From assembly GCA_013388425.1 (NCBI GenBank), contig JACADV010000109.1, forward strand, positions 1-43,597: 43,597 nucleotides of DNA, read 5' to 3'. Every line of letters starts with the position of its first letter. Within the stretch, counting starts at the first letter, position 1. The position numbers were made by a program, and so were the translations under genes. This document shows positions 7,867 through 17,783 of the stretch, piece after piece. The stretch comes from Thermoanaerobaculaceae bacterium. GTDB lineage: Bacteria; Acidobacteriota; Thermoanaerobaculia; Thermoanaerobaculales; Thermoanaerobaculaceae. The notes beneath the pieces are model-generated. The model was not told the DNA's origin. It ran no database searches and saw nothing but the letters and a program-made list of their open reading frames with translations.

Positions 7867-10153
7867 CGGCCGATCTACCCCCAAACCCTATCGCAGCAAC
7901 ACAGTGAGACTGCGGGACAACTCTATCCCCGCCGTCGAGCTGCACGAGAAAAGGCATTTGCTCCTTGACCAGGGAGAAGAAGAGCCCGCGCGAAGCCAAC
8001 AGTTCGGCGCGGCTCCCAACCTCGGCAGCTTTCCCATGGTCCAGCGCCACGACGATGTCGCACTTCCAGACGGTGCTGGCGCGGTGCGAGGCGACGACTA
8101 CCGTGGTACCCGCCGTCATCGCTTCGAGCGAGCGCAACAGGGAGAGCTCGGTGATACTGTCGAGGGCGCTGGTCGGCTCGTCAAGCAGGAGCACGCGGGG
8201 ACGCCCGTACAGTGCCCGGGCGATGGCTACGCGCTGCCGTTCACCCCCCGACAGCATCGTCCCGCCCTCCCCCACTTGGGTATCAAGCCCCATCGGCAGG
8301 CGCTCGACCACTTCCCGCAGCCCTGCCGCGGCGATGACCTCGTCCAACCAAGGACCGTCCGCGGCCTCGCGTCCAAAGACGATGTTGTCGCGCACGGATC
8401 CTGGGCTCAGGTAGCAGTCTTGGGGAACGAGGGCAAACTGCCGCCGATAGCTAGCCAGGTCGTATTCCCCTACATCCACGCCATCCAGAAGCAGGCTGCC
8501 GCGGACAGGCACCACGAAGCGCAGGAGCAGCAGGAGCAGCGTCGTCTTCCCGCACCCCGACGGTCCGACCAAACCAACCGTGGCGCCAGCCGGGATACGC
8601 AGTGATAGATCATCCAGCACCCAGTGACCGCGGCGATACCCGAAGCTGACGCCATCGAGCAGCAGCTCCTGCGTAAGCAGCGGCGCTGCAGGAAGGTCGT
8701 CTCTCGTCTGCTCCGGCTCGACGGCGTAGATCTCGGCGACCCGCTCGCGAGCCACCATCCCTTCCTCGAACAAGTTGAGGGTGTCCGTCAGCCGCTGCAA
8801 CGGCCCAAACAGCACCCCAAGCACGCCGAAGAATCCCACAAACTCGCCAAGTGTCATGGTGCCGGCGAGCACCTGGCGGCCGCCAACGCAGATGGTGGTG
8901 CCGGTGGCAAGGCCAACCATCATGAGGCTCATGGCAGCCATGGCGGTACCCGTGAGGCTCGCTCTGAGTAAGGTACCGTGAAAAACAGCGAGGGCACTGT
9001 TCATGCGACTCGCCACCATCCGTTCCGCACAAAAAGCCTTTATTACTCCAATGCCATAGCCTAGGCTTGAGAGGTGGCTCCCCACCACGGAAGCGGCATC
9101 GGCCGCTTGGCGGCGCACCTGTCTCAGTCGCGGCCCGAAGTGCCGGGCCAGTAAGAAGAAGGCCGGCACGGCGATTACGACAACCAGAGCGAGGGACCAG
9201 CTGTAGCGAACCAGGACGACGGCCCCGGTGGCCAGCAGCAGAGTATCGAGCAGCGCTCCAAGACCGACGCCAGTTAGGAGACCGCGAATACGACTGTTCT
9301 CGTTGAAGCGAGCAAAGATGTCCCCAATCTGCGTGTTGAGATGGAACGCCATCGGTACACGCAGGAGGTGGGCAGTGAAGTTCTGTTGGAGCCCTTCGTC
9401 CAACTGACGGCCTGTAGTCGCGACCGTCCACTCGCGGCCAACCTGGGCAAGGCATTGGAGCACTGTGAGCCCGAGGAAGCCTATCACCAGGGGCGCCAGC
9501 ATCCCGCCTTGACCGGCCACAATCACGCGGTCGATCAGGCGTTGCAGGTAGAGCGGCGGCAACAGGGCCGCGAGGGTTGCCCCTACCGCCATGCCGGCAG
9601 CTACGGTGAGGCGGCGCCAACTTCCGGCGAGCAGAACCCGGAGCGACGCCGGATCTGTCGGCTGCCCACACGACTTCCGATGGAGCGGCGGCGAAACAAG
9701 GAGGAGCACGCCGCTCCACCGGGCCGTCAGCTCTTGCCTTGACCAGCGAACGAGCCGACCTGCGCCGGGGTCAGCGATGAGCACGTCACCGTTGCGCTCC
9801 ACCCGGAGGAAGGCCACGTAGTGTGCCCCGCTGTCGCGAAACACGTGGGCCACCGCCGGTAAGTTCAGCTCGGCTAAGCTGCCGACATCGGTCCGGATCG
9901 CCTCCGCCGCGCATCCGGCCTTCTCTGCGGCCACTACGAGGCCGGCCAGCGTCGTGCCGTCACAGTCAGTGCCGGCCCACCGCTCAAGCATCGTGAGGGG
10001 AACGTTGACGCGGTGGAAGCGGAGTACCGCGGCAAGCGCAGCTGGCCCGCACCCCGCTTCCGACAGCTGGCGCACAGCGACCCGCCGCGCAATGCTAGGT
10101 TGGAACCTGGGCGGCCATCGCAAGACAAGCGGTTTCACCCCAAGCACTCGCAA
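7847..10153 (-). CDS. C39 peptidase-containing ABC transporter (PCAT/bacteriocin exporter)
   Basis: A 768-residue exporter in three parts. The N-terminal C39 cysteine protease has Q29, catalytic C35 in [10 protein letters not shown]111 in AHYVAF and D128 in ADPG, so the protease looks active. Membrane domain about 175-460 with six helices. Nucleotide-binding domain about 495-720 with Walker [10 protein letters not shown] (530-538), signature LSGGERQ (634-640), Walker B VLLLDEP (654-660) and H-loop ASHRAS. PCATs cut the double-glycine leader of a peptide and export the core. No precursor gene is visible nearby. The TTG at 10153 has no clear ribosome site; GTGs at 10147 and 10138 are alternatives. 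It is first in the operon, behind a good promoter. Confidence 0.9.
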   Translation of the reverse strand: MRVLGVKPLVLRWPPRFQPSIARRVAVRQLSEAGCGPAALAAVLRFHRVNVPLTMLERWAGTDCDGTTLAGLVVAAEKAGCAAEAIRTDVGSLAELNLPAVAHVFRDSGAHYVAFLRVERNGDVLIADPGAGRLVRWSRQELTARWSGVLLLVSPPLHRKSCGQPTDPASLRVLLAGSWRRLTVAAGMAVGATLAALLPPLYLQRLIDRVIVAGQGGMLAPLVIGFLGLTVLQCLAQVGREWTVATTGRQLDEGLQQNFTAHLLRVPMAFHLNTQIGDIFARFNENSRIRGLLTGVGLGALLDTLLLATGAVVLVRYSWSLALVVVIAVPAFFLLARHFGPRLRQVRRQAADAASVVGSHLSSLGYGIGVIKAFCAERMVASRMNSALAVFHGTLLRASLTGTAMAAMSLMMVGLATGTTICVGGRQVLAGTMTLGEFVGFFGVLGVLFGPLQRLTDTLNLFEEGMVARERVAEIYAVEPEQTRDDLPAAPLLTQELLLDGVSFGYRRGHWVLDDLSLRIPAGATVGLVGPSGCGKTTLLLLLLRFVVPVRGSLLLDGVDVGEYDLASYRRQFALVPQDCYLSPGSVRDNIVFGREAADGPWLDEVIAAAGLREVVERLPMGLDTQVGEGGTMLSGGERQRVAIARALYGRPRVLLLDEPTSALDSITELSLLRSLEAMTAGTTVVVASHRASTVWKCDIVVALDHGKAAEVGSRAELLASRGLFFSLVKEQMPFLVQLDGGDRVVPQSHCVAAIGFGGRSADDTGLE

Positions 10154-10198
10154 CGGCGGAGGAATCTACGCAACAGAACCTCACAGGACAGCGGCGGG

Positions 10199-10227
10199 AA
10201 GGTACCCCTGCTCCGGCCAGCTGTCAA
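10199..10227 (-). promoter_or_regulatory. Sigma-70 type promoter of the C39/NEW3/ABC-2 operon
   Basis: On the minus strand, TTGACA (complement of 10222-10227), a 17-bp spacer, then TACCTT (complement of 10199-10204). It lies about 45 bp before the transporter start, giving a leader of about 40 nt. Confidence 0.65.
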
Positions 10228-10285
10228 CACCTTTCTCGCGATGCGCTAATACTTTATGAGAATATGGGCGCTGACGCCAGGTGCA

Positions 10286-11864
<1,579 letters not shown>

Positions 11865-11919
11865 CCGCCCGCCCCGGCGCGAGGTGGGCCGGTGCCGTCC
11901 CCTGCCGCTCCCGGCAGCG

Positions 11920-13242
11920 TTACCGTTCCAGCCACTGGCGCACCTCGGCCTCCAGCTTGGCCTCGTCCCCCTCCTCGAACCCCACGTGCATGGCCACCAC
12001 CCGGCCTCGACGGTCGATCAGCATGGAGGTGGGGAAGACGGCAACCTGGTACTGCTTCCAAACCACCTCCCCCTCGCCCGTGCCGTTCTCCAGACAGGGG
12101 AAGGAGAGGGAGTGTTCGGCAATGAACTGCTTTGCCCGCCCCGTGTCGCGGGTCCGCTCCACGGCAACCACGGTGAAGCCGCGGTCGCGGTAGGTGGCGT
12201 AGAGGGGCTGCAAGCGTGGCAACTCCACGCGGCACTCCGGTCACGTGGGGAACCAGAACGCCAGGAGCGTGACCCGGCCGGCGCTCAGGGCCGAGAAGGT
12301 GTGCTCCTTCCCCGCGTAGTCGGGGAGAGTGAAGTCCGGCGCTGGCCTGGCAAGCCGTTCCCGCTCGCGGGCCAGGAACGCTTCGAACCCTTCCTCCGTG
12401 CCGTACTTGGCCACGTAGGCCTGGCGAAGTACTTGCAGCGCTTCGGGGTCGTCACCAAAGAGCGCCTCGGGGGCCAGCACCGCCAGGGCACGATCGATCT
12501 TCCCCGCGGCGAGGAGGGTCTTGCCCTCGAGCAGCCCAAGCTCCGAGTCGGTGTTGCCGAGAAAGCGCAGGAGGTCGCAGGAGCGGGCCTGCGCAAACCA
12601 GCGCAGGGCCCGATCGGTGTGGCCCAGGTTCTGCTCCGCCCAGCCAAGACCGGTGAACACCTTTGCCTGGCGGCGGCGCACAGCACGCTCGAGACGGTCC
12701 TCGCTCAGGGGCGCACCGGCCTGCTCCGCGCGGTACGCCTTGGCGGTGGCAAAGGGCAACGCCTGCCGGTAGTGCTGCAACGCCACCTCCCAGACCCCGG
12801 CTCGCCTGGCGGCGTCGGCAATGGTCACGGCTTCCGCGAAGGTGAGGGCTCTCCCCAGGGAGAGCTCGTCCGCCAGTTGGCGCAGCTCCTCGCCACGCTG
12901 CCGTCGCGCAAGCAGCGGCAGGCGTTGGAAGGCCACGTCCCGCCGGCGCTCGGAGTTGGAAATACGGGGCAGCAGAGCCACGAGGAAGCGGTCCGCCTCC
13001 TCCGGTCGATCCAGCTCCTCGGCCAGGTACTCGACCACGGTCCGAGCCACCTCGACGGTGCGTTTGCTGTTCGGATAACGGGCCAGGAACGCCTGCCACA
13101 CCGCCACCTTCTCCTGGCTGGTAGCAGCCTTCTCGGCAGCCTTGGTTGCGGCTTCGTAGGCTCTCTCGACCTTTTCTGCCCCACCGCAACTCGAGAGAAC
13201 CAGCACTGTAGTCAGGAAAACGAAGAGCGTGGGTTTCGGCAT
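11920..13242 (-). CDS. TlpA-like thioredoxin-fold lipoprotein selenoprotein (UxxC), TGA read as Sec
   Basis: Read with the in-frame TGA at 12241-12243 as selenocysteine, this is one 440-residue gene. The start at 13242 has GGAGG five bases upstream. Residues 1-19 form a lipoprotein signal (VLVLSSC, lipid-modified C19). Residues about 25-300 are TPR-like helical sequence. Residues about 305-440 form a redoxin domain: APDFTLPDYAGKEH, LLAFWFPT-U334-PEC337-RVELPRL, cis-proline loop VFPTSMLIDRRG. The TGA sits exactly where TlpA/ResA proteins have the first Cys of CxxC, and the frame continues without interruption for 107 codons of clear redoxin sequence. A hairpin fitting a bacterial SECIS follows the TGA. 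Likely an extracytoplasmic thiol or peroxide reductase. A nonsense mutation is the alternative, but the hairpin and the UxxC position argue against it. Confidence 0.85.
12209..12243 (-). promoter_or_regulatory. Candidate bacterial SECIS element with its UGA
   Basis: Starting 11 nt after the UGA, GCGUGG-AGUUG-CCACGC forms a perfect 6-bp stem with a 5-nt loop (12230-12214). A lower UGC/GCA helix can add 3 bp across a small internal loop. The loop has G at its second position followed by U, 18-19 nt after UGA, within the spacing and loop pattern known for SelB-binding bSECIS elements. Confidence 0.7.
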
Positions 13243-13337
13243 CCAGCCTCCCCGGCAACCTCCAAGAGTCGCCGGCCCCATGATAGCTGGGCGGGTGCCG
13301 CGAATGCGGCTGGAGCGGGCTCGAGCCAGCCAGCCCC

Positions 13338-13366
13338 TTGCAGCAGCGCCGCGATGCTCCTACAGT
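13338..13366 (+). promoter_or_regulatory. Promoter of the chalcone-isomerase-like gene
   Basis: TTGCAG (13338-13343), a 17-bp spacer, then TACAGT (13361-13366), 48 bp before the start codon at 13414. Confidence 0.55.
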
Positions 13367-13413
13367 AGGAGGCAAGTTCGCAGGCCGAAGTGCGGCCGCA
13401 AAGGAGGGAAGGC

Positions 13414-13983
13414 ATGTTGCGAGCGCTTCTGGTTGGGGTCATGACGGTGGTGTTCAGCGTCCCGCTGGTGGCGGGAACCCTCGAAGGGGTGACGCTGCCA
13501 GACACCGTCTCGGTGAACGGGGTGACGCTCCACCTCAACGGCATGGGGGTGCGCATCAAGAGCGTGTTCAAGGTGAACGTGTACGTGGCTGGCCTGTACC
13601 TGGCCACTCCCTCGAAGAACCCTGCCGCCATTCTCGCGGCTAACGAGCCTCGGCAGCTGGTGATGCACTTCCTCTACAAGGAAGTCGAGGCTGCCAAGCT
13701 GGTGGAGGCGTGGCGCGAGGGCTTTGCCAACAATTCGGCTGCGGCGCTGCCGGCGCTCAAGGCACGACTCGACAAGTTTTGCGCCCTCTGGCCAGCAATG
13801 AAGAGTGGCGAGACCGCCACCTTGACCTACATCCCCGGCCAGGGTACCAAGGTGACGATCAAGGGCAAGGACGTGGGGATCATCGAGGGCAAGGATTTTG
13901 CCGACGCCATCTTTGCTGTCTGGCTCGGCCCCAAGCCCCCGAACCCCGAGCTCAAGCAAGGGCTGCTTGGCGAAAAGGGATAG
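13414..13983 (+). CDS. Chalcone isomerase-like secreted protein
   Basis: A 189-residue protein starting after AAAGGAGGGAAGGC. Residues 1-20 are a signal peptide (LLVGVMTVVFSVPLVAG). The rest matches the bacterial chalcone-isomerase-like family: VSVNGVTLHLNGMGVRIKS, FKVNVYVAGLYLATPS, LVMHFLYKEVEAAKLVEAWREGF and DFADAIFAVWLGPKPPNPEL. Bacterial members of this fold are generally not flavonoid enzymes; fatty-acid binding is shown for plant relatives, and the bacterial role is unknown. It is convergent with the zinc-ribbon gene, separated by a strong hairpin. Confidence 0.85.
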   Translation: MLRALLVGVMTVVFSVPLVAGTLEGVTLPDTVSVNGVTLHLNGMGVRIKSVFKVNVYVAGLYLATPSKNPAAILAANEPRQLVMHFLYKEVEAAKLVEAWREGFANNSAAALPALKARLDKFCALWPAMKSGETATLTYIPGQGTKVTIKGKDVGIIEGKDFADAIFAVWLGPKPPNPELKQGLLGEKG

Positions 13984-14015
13984 CCGCCGCGCAGGAAAGC
14001 GGTTGGCAAACGGGC

Positions 14016-14046
14016 GCGGCGCAGGCGGTACTCCCGCCTGCGCCGC
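14016..14046. terminator. 13-bp perfect hairpin between convergent genes
   Basis: Arms at 14016-14028 and 14034-14046 (GCGGCGCAGGCGG / CCGCCTGCGCCGC) pair completely around a TACTC loop. It lies between the chalcone-isomerase-like gene (+) and the zinc-ribbon gene (-), where a bidirectional terminator would be expected. Neither side has a long T-run. Confidence 0.55.
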
Positions 14047-14066
14047 ATCCTGCCTGGGGAGTTGCT

Positions 14067-14177
14067 TTACGCCTTCTTCTTGAAGGCCTCTTTGGGTGCC
14101 TTGCACGTGGGGCAGGAGGCGGGCCGGCAGCGGGCCTCCACCTCCGTCTTGCACTTTTCGCACACCCAGGTCGCCAT
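14067..14177 (-). CDS. 36-residue rubredoxin-like zinc-ribbon protein
   Basis: A short gene starting at ATG (complement of 14175-14177) with GGAGGGAGCC just upstream. The product is 36 residues with four cysteines in two pairs: WVCEKCKTEVEARC, then SCPTCKAPKEAFKKKA. This is the RCKP-type rubredoxin-like knuckle found in small proteins and rubrerythrin tails, binding Zn or Fe. It lies 55 bp downstream of nrdJ on the same strand and may share its transcript. Its partner is unknown. Confidence 0.75.
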   Translation of the reverse strand: MATWVCEKCKTEVEARCRPASCPTCKAPKEAFKKKA

Positions 14178-14232
14178 GGCTCCTCCCTCCTGGCTGGGGG
14201 GTCAGCGGCCGCCAGGGGCCGGCGGCGCCACC

Positions 14233-16959
14233 TCAGCTACACCCGTGGACAGTACCACAGTTACTGCACTTGTAGCAGGCGCCGTTGCGCACCATCACCA
14301 TGCCGCAGGTGGGACACGGCGGCGCATCGGCCTGGTTGACGAACAGCTGCGCGCCGTTGTCCACCTCCAGGGGCAGTGTGGCCTGGCGCGGTTCCGGCAG
14401 GCGCGCGGGCTCGGTCTCGGCGGGGAAAAGCGGCTGCACCCCCACCGCCGCCTGTTCCTCCGGCGACAGGAACTTCGCCGCCATCCAGCGGAAGATGTAG
14501 TCGATGATGGACTTGGCAAAGGGGATTTGGGGGTTGTTGGTCCACCCGGAGGGCTCGAAGCGCACGTGGGAGAACTTGTTGACCAAGAACTCCAGGGGCA
14601 CGCCGTACTGGAGGGTGAGGGAGATGGCCGTGGCAAAGGCGTCCATCACCCCGGAAAGGGTGGAACCTTCCTTGGCCATGGTGATGAACAGCTCCCCCGG
14701 CTTCCCGTCCTCGTACAGCCCAACCGTGACGTAGCCCTCCTGCCCCTCGACGGAGAACTTGTGGGTAATGGCGGTGCGCTCGTCCGGCAGTTTGCGACGC
14801 ACCGGCTTGGCAGCCACGGGGGTTTCGGCCGCCCCAGCTGCCGCCAAGGGCTGCGAGCCCTTGCAGTTGTCGCGGTACACGGCAACGGCTTTCAACCCTA
14901 GCTTCCAACCCTGGATGAAGAGCTCCTCGATCTCTTCCGGGGTGGTCTCCTCGGGCACGTTGACGGTCTTGGAGATGGCCCCCGACAGGAAAGGCTGTAC
15001 CGCTGCCATCATCTGCAGGTGGCCTTGGGGGGAGATGAAGCGGTGCCCGCCCACGGCCTTGAAGGCGCAGTCGAAGACCGGCAGGTGTTCCTCCTTGAGG
15101 GCCGGTGCCCCTTCGATGGTCCCGTGGGCCTCCAGGTGGGCGAGGATGGCCTCCCGCTCGCTCTCCGTGTACCCCAGCCGCGCCAGCGCGCGGGGCACCG
15201 TCTGGTTGACGATCTTTATCGTCCCGCCACCCACCAGGCGCTTCACCTTCACCAGTGCCAGGTCGGGTTCGATGCCGGTGGTATCGCAGTCCATCATGAA
15301 GCCGATGGTGCCGGTGGGCGCCAGCACCGTTACCTGGGCGTTGCGGAAGCCAGCTTTCGCCCCCAGCTCGAAGGCCGCGTCCCAGGCCGCCACCGCCTCG
15401 CGGCGGAGCTCGGCGGGGGCTCCCCACGTGGCGAGGCGATGGGCCTTCTGGCGGTGCATCCCGATCACTTCGAGCATCGATTCGCGGTTCAACTCGAAGC
15501 CGGGGAACGGCCCCATGGCCTCGGCGATGCGCGCCGATTGCAGGTAGGCCTCGCCGCTCATGAGGGCAGTGACGGCAGCGGCGTACTCCCGCCCCTCCTC
15601 CGAGTCGTAGGCCAAGCCCTCAGCCATGAGCAACGCCCCGAGGTTGGCGTAGCCCAGGCCCAGGGGCCGGAAGTCGTGGGAATTGGCAGCGATGCGGGGC
15701 GTTGGGTACTGGGAAAAGTCGACCAGGATCTCCTGGGCGAGGATGGACACGTCCACGGCGTGGCGGAACTCCTCGCAGCGGAAGCTCCCGTCCTCCTCGG
15801 CAAAGGCCAACAGGTTGAGCGACGCCAGATTGCAGGCGGAGTCGTCGAGGAACATGTACTCCGAGCAGGGGTTGGAGGCGTTGATGGGACCCGAGGCCTT
15901 GCAGGTGTGCCACTTATTGATGGTGGTGTCGTACTGGATCCCCGGGTCGCCACACACCCACGCCGCCTCGGCTGCGAGCCGCATGAGCTCCCGGGCGCGG
16001 TGACGCCCGAGGACCTCGCCGGTGGTGACGGCCCGCGTCTCCCACCACCCGTCGTCCTCCACCGCCCGCATGAAGTCGTCGGTGACCCGGATCGAGTGGT
16101 TGGCGTTCTGGTACTGCACGCTGTCGTACGCGCCACCCTCCACGTCGAAGCCGGCGGGGTACCCGGCGGCAATGAGGGCGTGGGCCTTGCGCTCCTCGTC
16201 AGCCTTGCAGGTGATGAACTGGACGATGTCGGGGTGGTCGATGTTGAGGATCACCATCTTGGCGGCGCGGCGGGTCTTGCCGCCCGACTTGATGACCCCA
16301 GCGAAGGAATCGAACCCCCGCATGAAGGAAACCGGCCCCGAGGCGGTGCCGCCGCCCGCCAAGGGTTCCCGGGAGGAACGGAGGGTGGAGAGGTTCGAAC
16401 CCGTGCCCGAACCGAACTTGAAGAGCATCCCCTCCACCTTCGCCAGGTCCAGGATGGACTCCATGGAGTCGCGAACCGAGTTGATGAAGCAGGCCGAGCA
16501 CTGGGGCCGTTCCTCCACGCCCACGTTGAACCAGACGGGAGAGTTGAAGGACAACCGCTGATGGAGCAGGAGGTAGGTCAGCTCGTCGGAGAAGGCCCGC
16601 TCCGACTCCTGGTCGGCAAAGTACCCGCCGAGTCGGCCCCAGAGGGTGATGGTATCCACCACCCTGCCGATCAACTGCCGCACCGAGTTCTCCCGCTCCG
16701 GCGTCCCGAGCCGACCGTGAAAGTACTTCTGGGCAACGATATTCGTGGCCGTCTCTGACCATTTTTGAGGCACCTCCACGTCGTGCTGCTCGAAGACCAC
16801 GGTGCCATTACTGCCCACGATGCGGGCGGTCCGCCTCTCCCAGGTAACGGTGTCGAAGGGGTGTTGCCGGCCGTCGGTGAACACCCTCTTCACGGTGACA
16901 CCCCGAGCGTCCGGGCGGTTGGCGAGCGTGACGGCGAGCGACGTGTGTTCCGCAGACAT
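14233..16959 (-). CDS. nrdJ: Adenosylcobalamin-dependent (class II) ribonucleotide reductase
   Basis: A 908-residue enzyme making deoxyribonucleotides with a B12 radical initiator, so no oxygen and no separate radical subunit are needed. The active-site block ASNPCSEYMFLDDSACNLAS gives the thiyl Cys at C365, with E367 and N363. C154/C157 (QCSACFINS) and C376 lie near the redox pair region. The nucleotide-site signature GSGTGSNLS is near residue 183. The C-terminus carries a Cys-rich zinc-ribbon-like tail (PPCPTCGMVMVRNGACYKCS) that probably shuttles electrons. No intein is seen. The gene has its own strong promoter and a palindrome in its leader (separate entries). Confidence 0.96.
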   Translation of the reverse strand: MSAEHTSLAVTLANRPDARGVTVKRVFTDGRQHPFDTVTWERRTARIVGSNGTVVFEQHDVEVPQKWSETATNIVAQKYFHGRLGTPERENSVRQLIGRVVDTITLWGRLGGYFADQESERAFSDELTYLLLHQRLSFNSPVWFNVGVEERPQCSACFINSVRDSMESILDLAKVEGMLFKFGSGTGSNLSTLRSSREPLAGGGTASGPVSFMRGFDSFAGVIKSGGKTRRAAKMVILNIDHPDIVQFITCKADEERKAHALIAAGYPAGFDVEGGAYDSVQYQNANHSIRVTDDFMRAVEDDGWWETRAVTTGEVLGRHRARELMRLAAEAAWVCGDPGIQYDTTINKWHTCKASGPINASNPCSEYMFLDDSACNLASLNLLAFAEEDGSFRCEEFRHAVDVSILAQEILVDFSQYPTPRIAANSHDFRPLGLGYANLGALLMAEGLAYDSEEGREYAAAVTALMSGEAYLQSARIAEAMGPFPGFELNRESMLEVIGMHRQKAHRLATWGAPAELRREAVAAWDAAFELGAKAGFRNAQVTVLAPTGTIGFMMDCDTTGIEPDLALVKVKRLVGGGTIKIVNQTVPRALARLGYTESEREAILAHLEAHGTIEGAPALKEEHLPVFDCAFKAVGGHRFISPQGHLQMMAAVQPFLSGAISKTVNVPEETTPEEIEELFIQGWKLGLKAVAVYRDNCKGSQPLAAAGAAETPVAAKPVRRKLPDERTAITHKFSVEGQEGYVTVGLYEDGKPGELFITMAKEGSTLSGVMDAFATAISLTLQYGVPLEFLVNKFSHVRFEPSGWTNNPQIPFAKSIIDYIFRWMAAKFLSPEEQAAVGVQPLFPAETEPARLPEPRQATLPLEVDNGAQLFVNQADAPPCPTCGMVMVRNGACYKCSNCGTVHGCS

Positions 16960-16977
16960 TCCGACCCCCAGTCAGCC

Positions 16978-16998
16978 AGTTCAAGTAGTACTTGAACT
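16978..16998. promoter_or_regulatory. 21-bp palindromic operator candidate in the nrdJ leader
   Basis: AGTTCAAGT-AGT-ACTTGAACT has perfect 9-bp arms around 3 bp. It starts about 10 bp after the nrdJ -10 box, so it covers roughly +4 to +24, and ends 18 bp before the ATG. It does not fit the NrdR-box consensus I know; a LexA-like or other dimeric repressor is possible. Confidence 0.6.
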
Positions 16999-17008
16999 TT
17001 CTCCCAGG

Positions 17009-17037
17009 AATCTAAAGCGCCCGCCCGCTCCTGTCAA
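17009..17037 (-). promoter_or_regulatory. nrdJ promoter
   Basis: Minus strand: TTGACA (complement of 17032-17037), 17-bp spacer, TAGATT (complement of 17009-17014). It is a near-consensus sigma-70 promoter immediately before the palindrome. Confidence 0.75.
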
Positions 17038-17099
17038 GGGGGTCACCCCAACATCTTGCGGTATGGCGAGTCCACCACCACAAGGTATTGTGCTGAAAG

Positions 17100-17127
17100 A
17101 AAAAAGCGGGCACTTGCGTACCCGCTT
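17100..17127 (-). terminator. Rho-independent terminator of the HU genes
   Basis: Minus-strand AAGCGGGTAC-GCAA-GTGCCCGCTT makes a 10-bp stem (one G-U pair) capped by a GCAA tetraloop and followed by a T-run. It sits about 20 bp after the second HU stop codon. Confidence 0.85.
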
Positions 17128-17145
17128 GGAGCCTGCAGACCTCGG

Positions 17146-17433
17146 TTACTTGGCCACCTTCTCCTTGAGGGTCTTGCCGACCTTGAACGCCGGGTACTTG
17201 CGGGCCGGGATGGTGATGGCCTTGCCGGTGGCCGGATTCCGACCCTTGCGGGCCGCGCGCTTGCGGGCAAGGAACCCTCCGAACCCCGGCAGGGTGACTT
17301 TCTTGCCGGCTGCCAGCTCGGCGGCAATGAGGCCCTTGCCACCGTTGAAGATGGCATCCACCGCTGCAGCCGCTTTGGCCTGGGTGAGGCCCGCCTTCTT
17401 GGCAAGCTTGGCGACCAACTCGCTCTTTTTCAT
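17146..17433 (-). CDS. HU-family DNA-binding protein (second copy)
   Basis: A 95-residue nucleoid protein of the HU/IHF family. It has the N-terminal helix-turn-helix MKKSELVAKLAKKAGLTQAK, the beta body GKKVTLPGFGGF, and the DNA-gripping arm GRNPATGKAITIPARKYPAF with the Pro that intercalates DNA. It lies 27 bp downstream of the other HU gene on the same transcript and ends at a strong terminator. The two copies differ at many positions, including the Ala-rich AAAAVDAIF against EVVDTIF, so they may form a heterodimer or have diverged roles. Confidence 0.95.
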   Translation of the reverse strand: MKKSELVAKLAKKAGLTQAKAAAAVDAIFNGGKGLIAAELAAGKKVTLPGFGGFLARKRAARKGRNPATGKAITIPARKYPAFKVGKTLKEKVAK

Positions 17434-17460
17434 GCCTTCTCCTCGAAGCCCCGGGCGGGC

Positions 17461-17748
17461 TTACTTGCTGACCTTTTCCTTCAAGGTCTTGCCAGGCTTG
17501 AAGGTCGCGTACTTGCGGGCAGGAATGTTGATGGCCTTGCCGGTGGCCGGGTTACGGCCCTGCCGCGAGGACCGCTTGCGGGTGGCGAAGGTGCCAAAGC
17601 CCGGGATGGTCACCTTCTTGCCGGCGTCCAGCTCCACCGCAATGATTCCCTTGTTGGCGTTGAAGATCGTGTCAACTACCTCAGCAGCCTTGGCTTGGGT
17701 AAGACCGACCTTCTTCGCGAGTTTCACTGCCATTTCCGACTTGTTCAT
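17461..17748 (-). CDS. HU-family DNA-binding protein (first copy)
   Basis: A 95-residue HU/IHF family protein: MNKSEMAVKLAKKVGLTQAK, GKKVTIPGFGTF, then the arm GRNPATGKAINIPARKYATF. AAGGAGGG lies just upstream of the ATG. It is the promoter-proximal member of the tandem pair. Its promoter overlaps the first codons of the divergent gene at 17795. Confidence 0.95.
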   Translation of the reverse strand: MNKSEMAVKLAKKVGLTQAKAAEVVDTIFNANKGIIAVELDAGKKVTIPGFGTFATRKRSSRQGRNPATGKAINIPARKYATFKPGKTLKEKVSK

Positions 17749-17783
17749 CGTCTACCCTCCTTTTCGGGTATGTCCCTGCAGTA

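Noticed and set aside
12241-13281. The lipoprotein read as complete, ending at the TGA
   Set aside because: The redoxin domain would be cut in the middle of its active-site motif while homologous sequence continues in the same frame; Sec read-through explains both.
15019-16758. Plus-strand frame of 579 codons opposite nrdJ
   Set aside because: Antisense shadow of a very GC-rich, highly conserved gene; composition is His/Gly/Val-rich without motifs.
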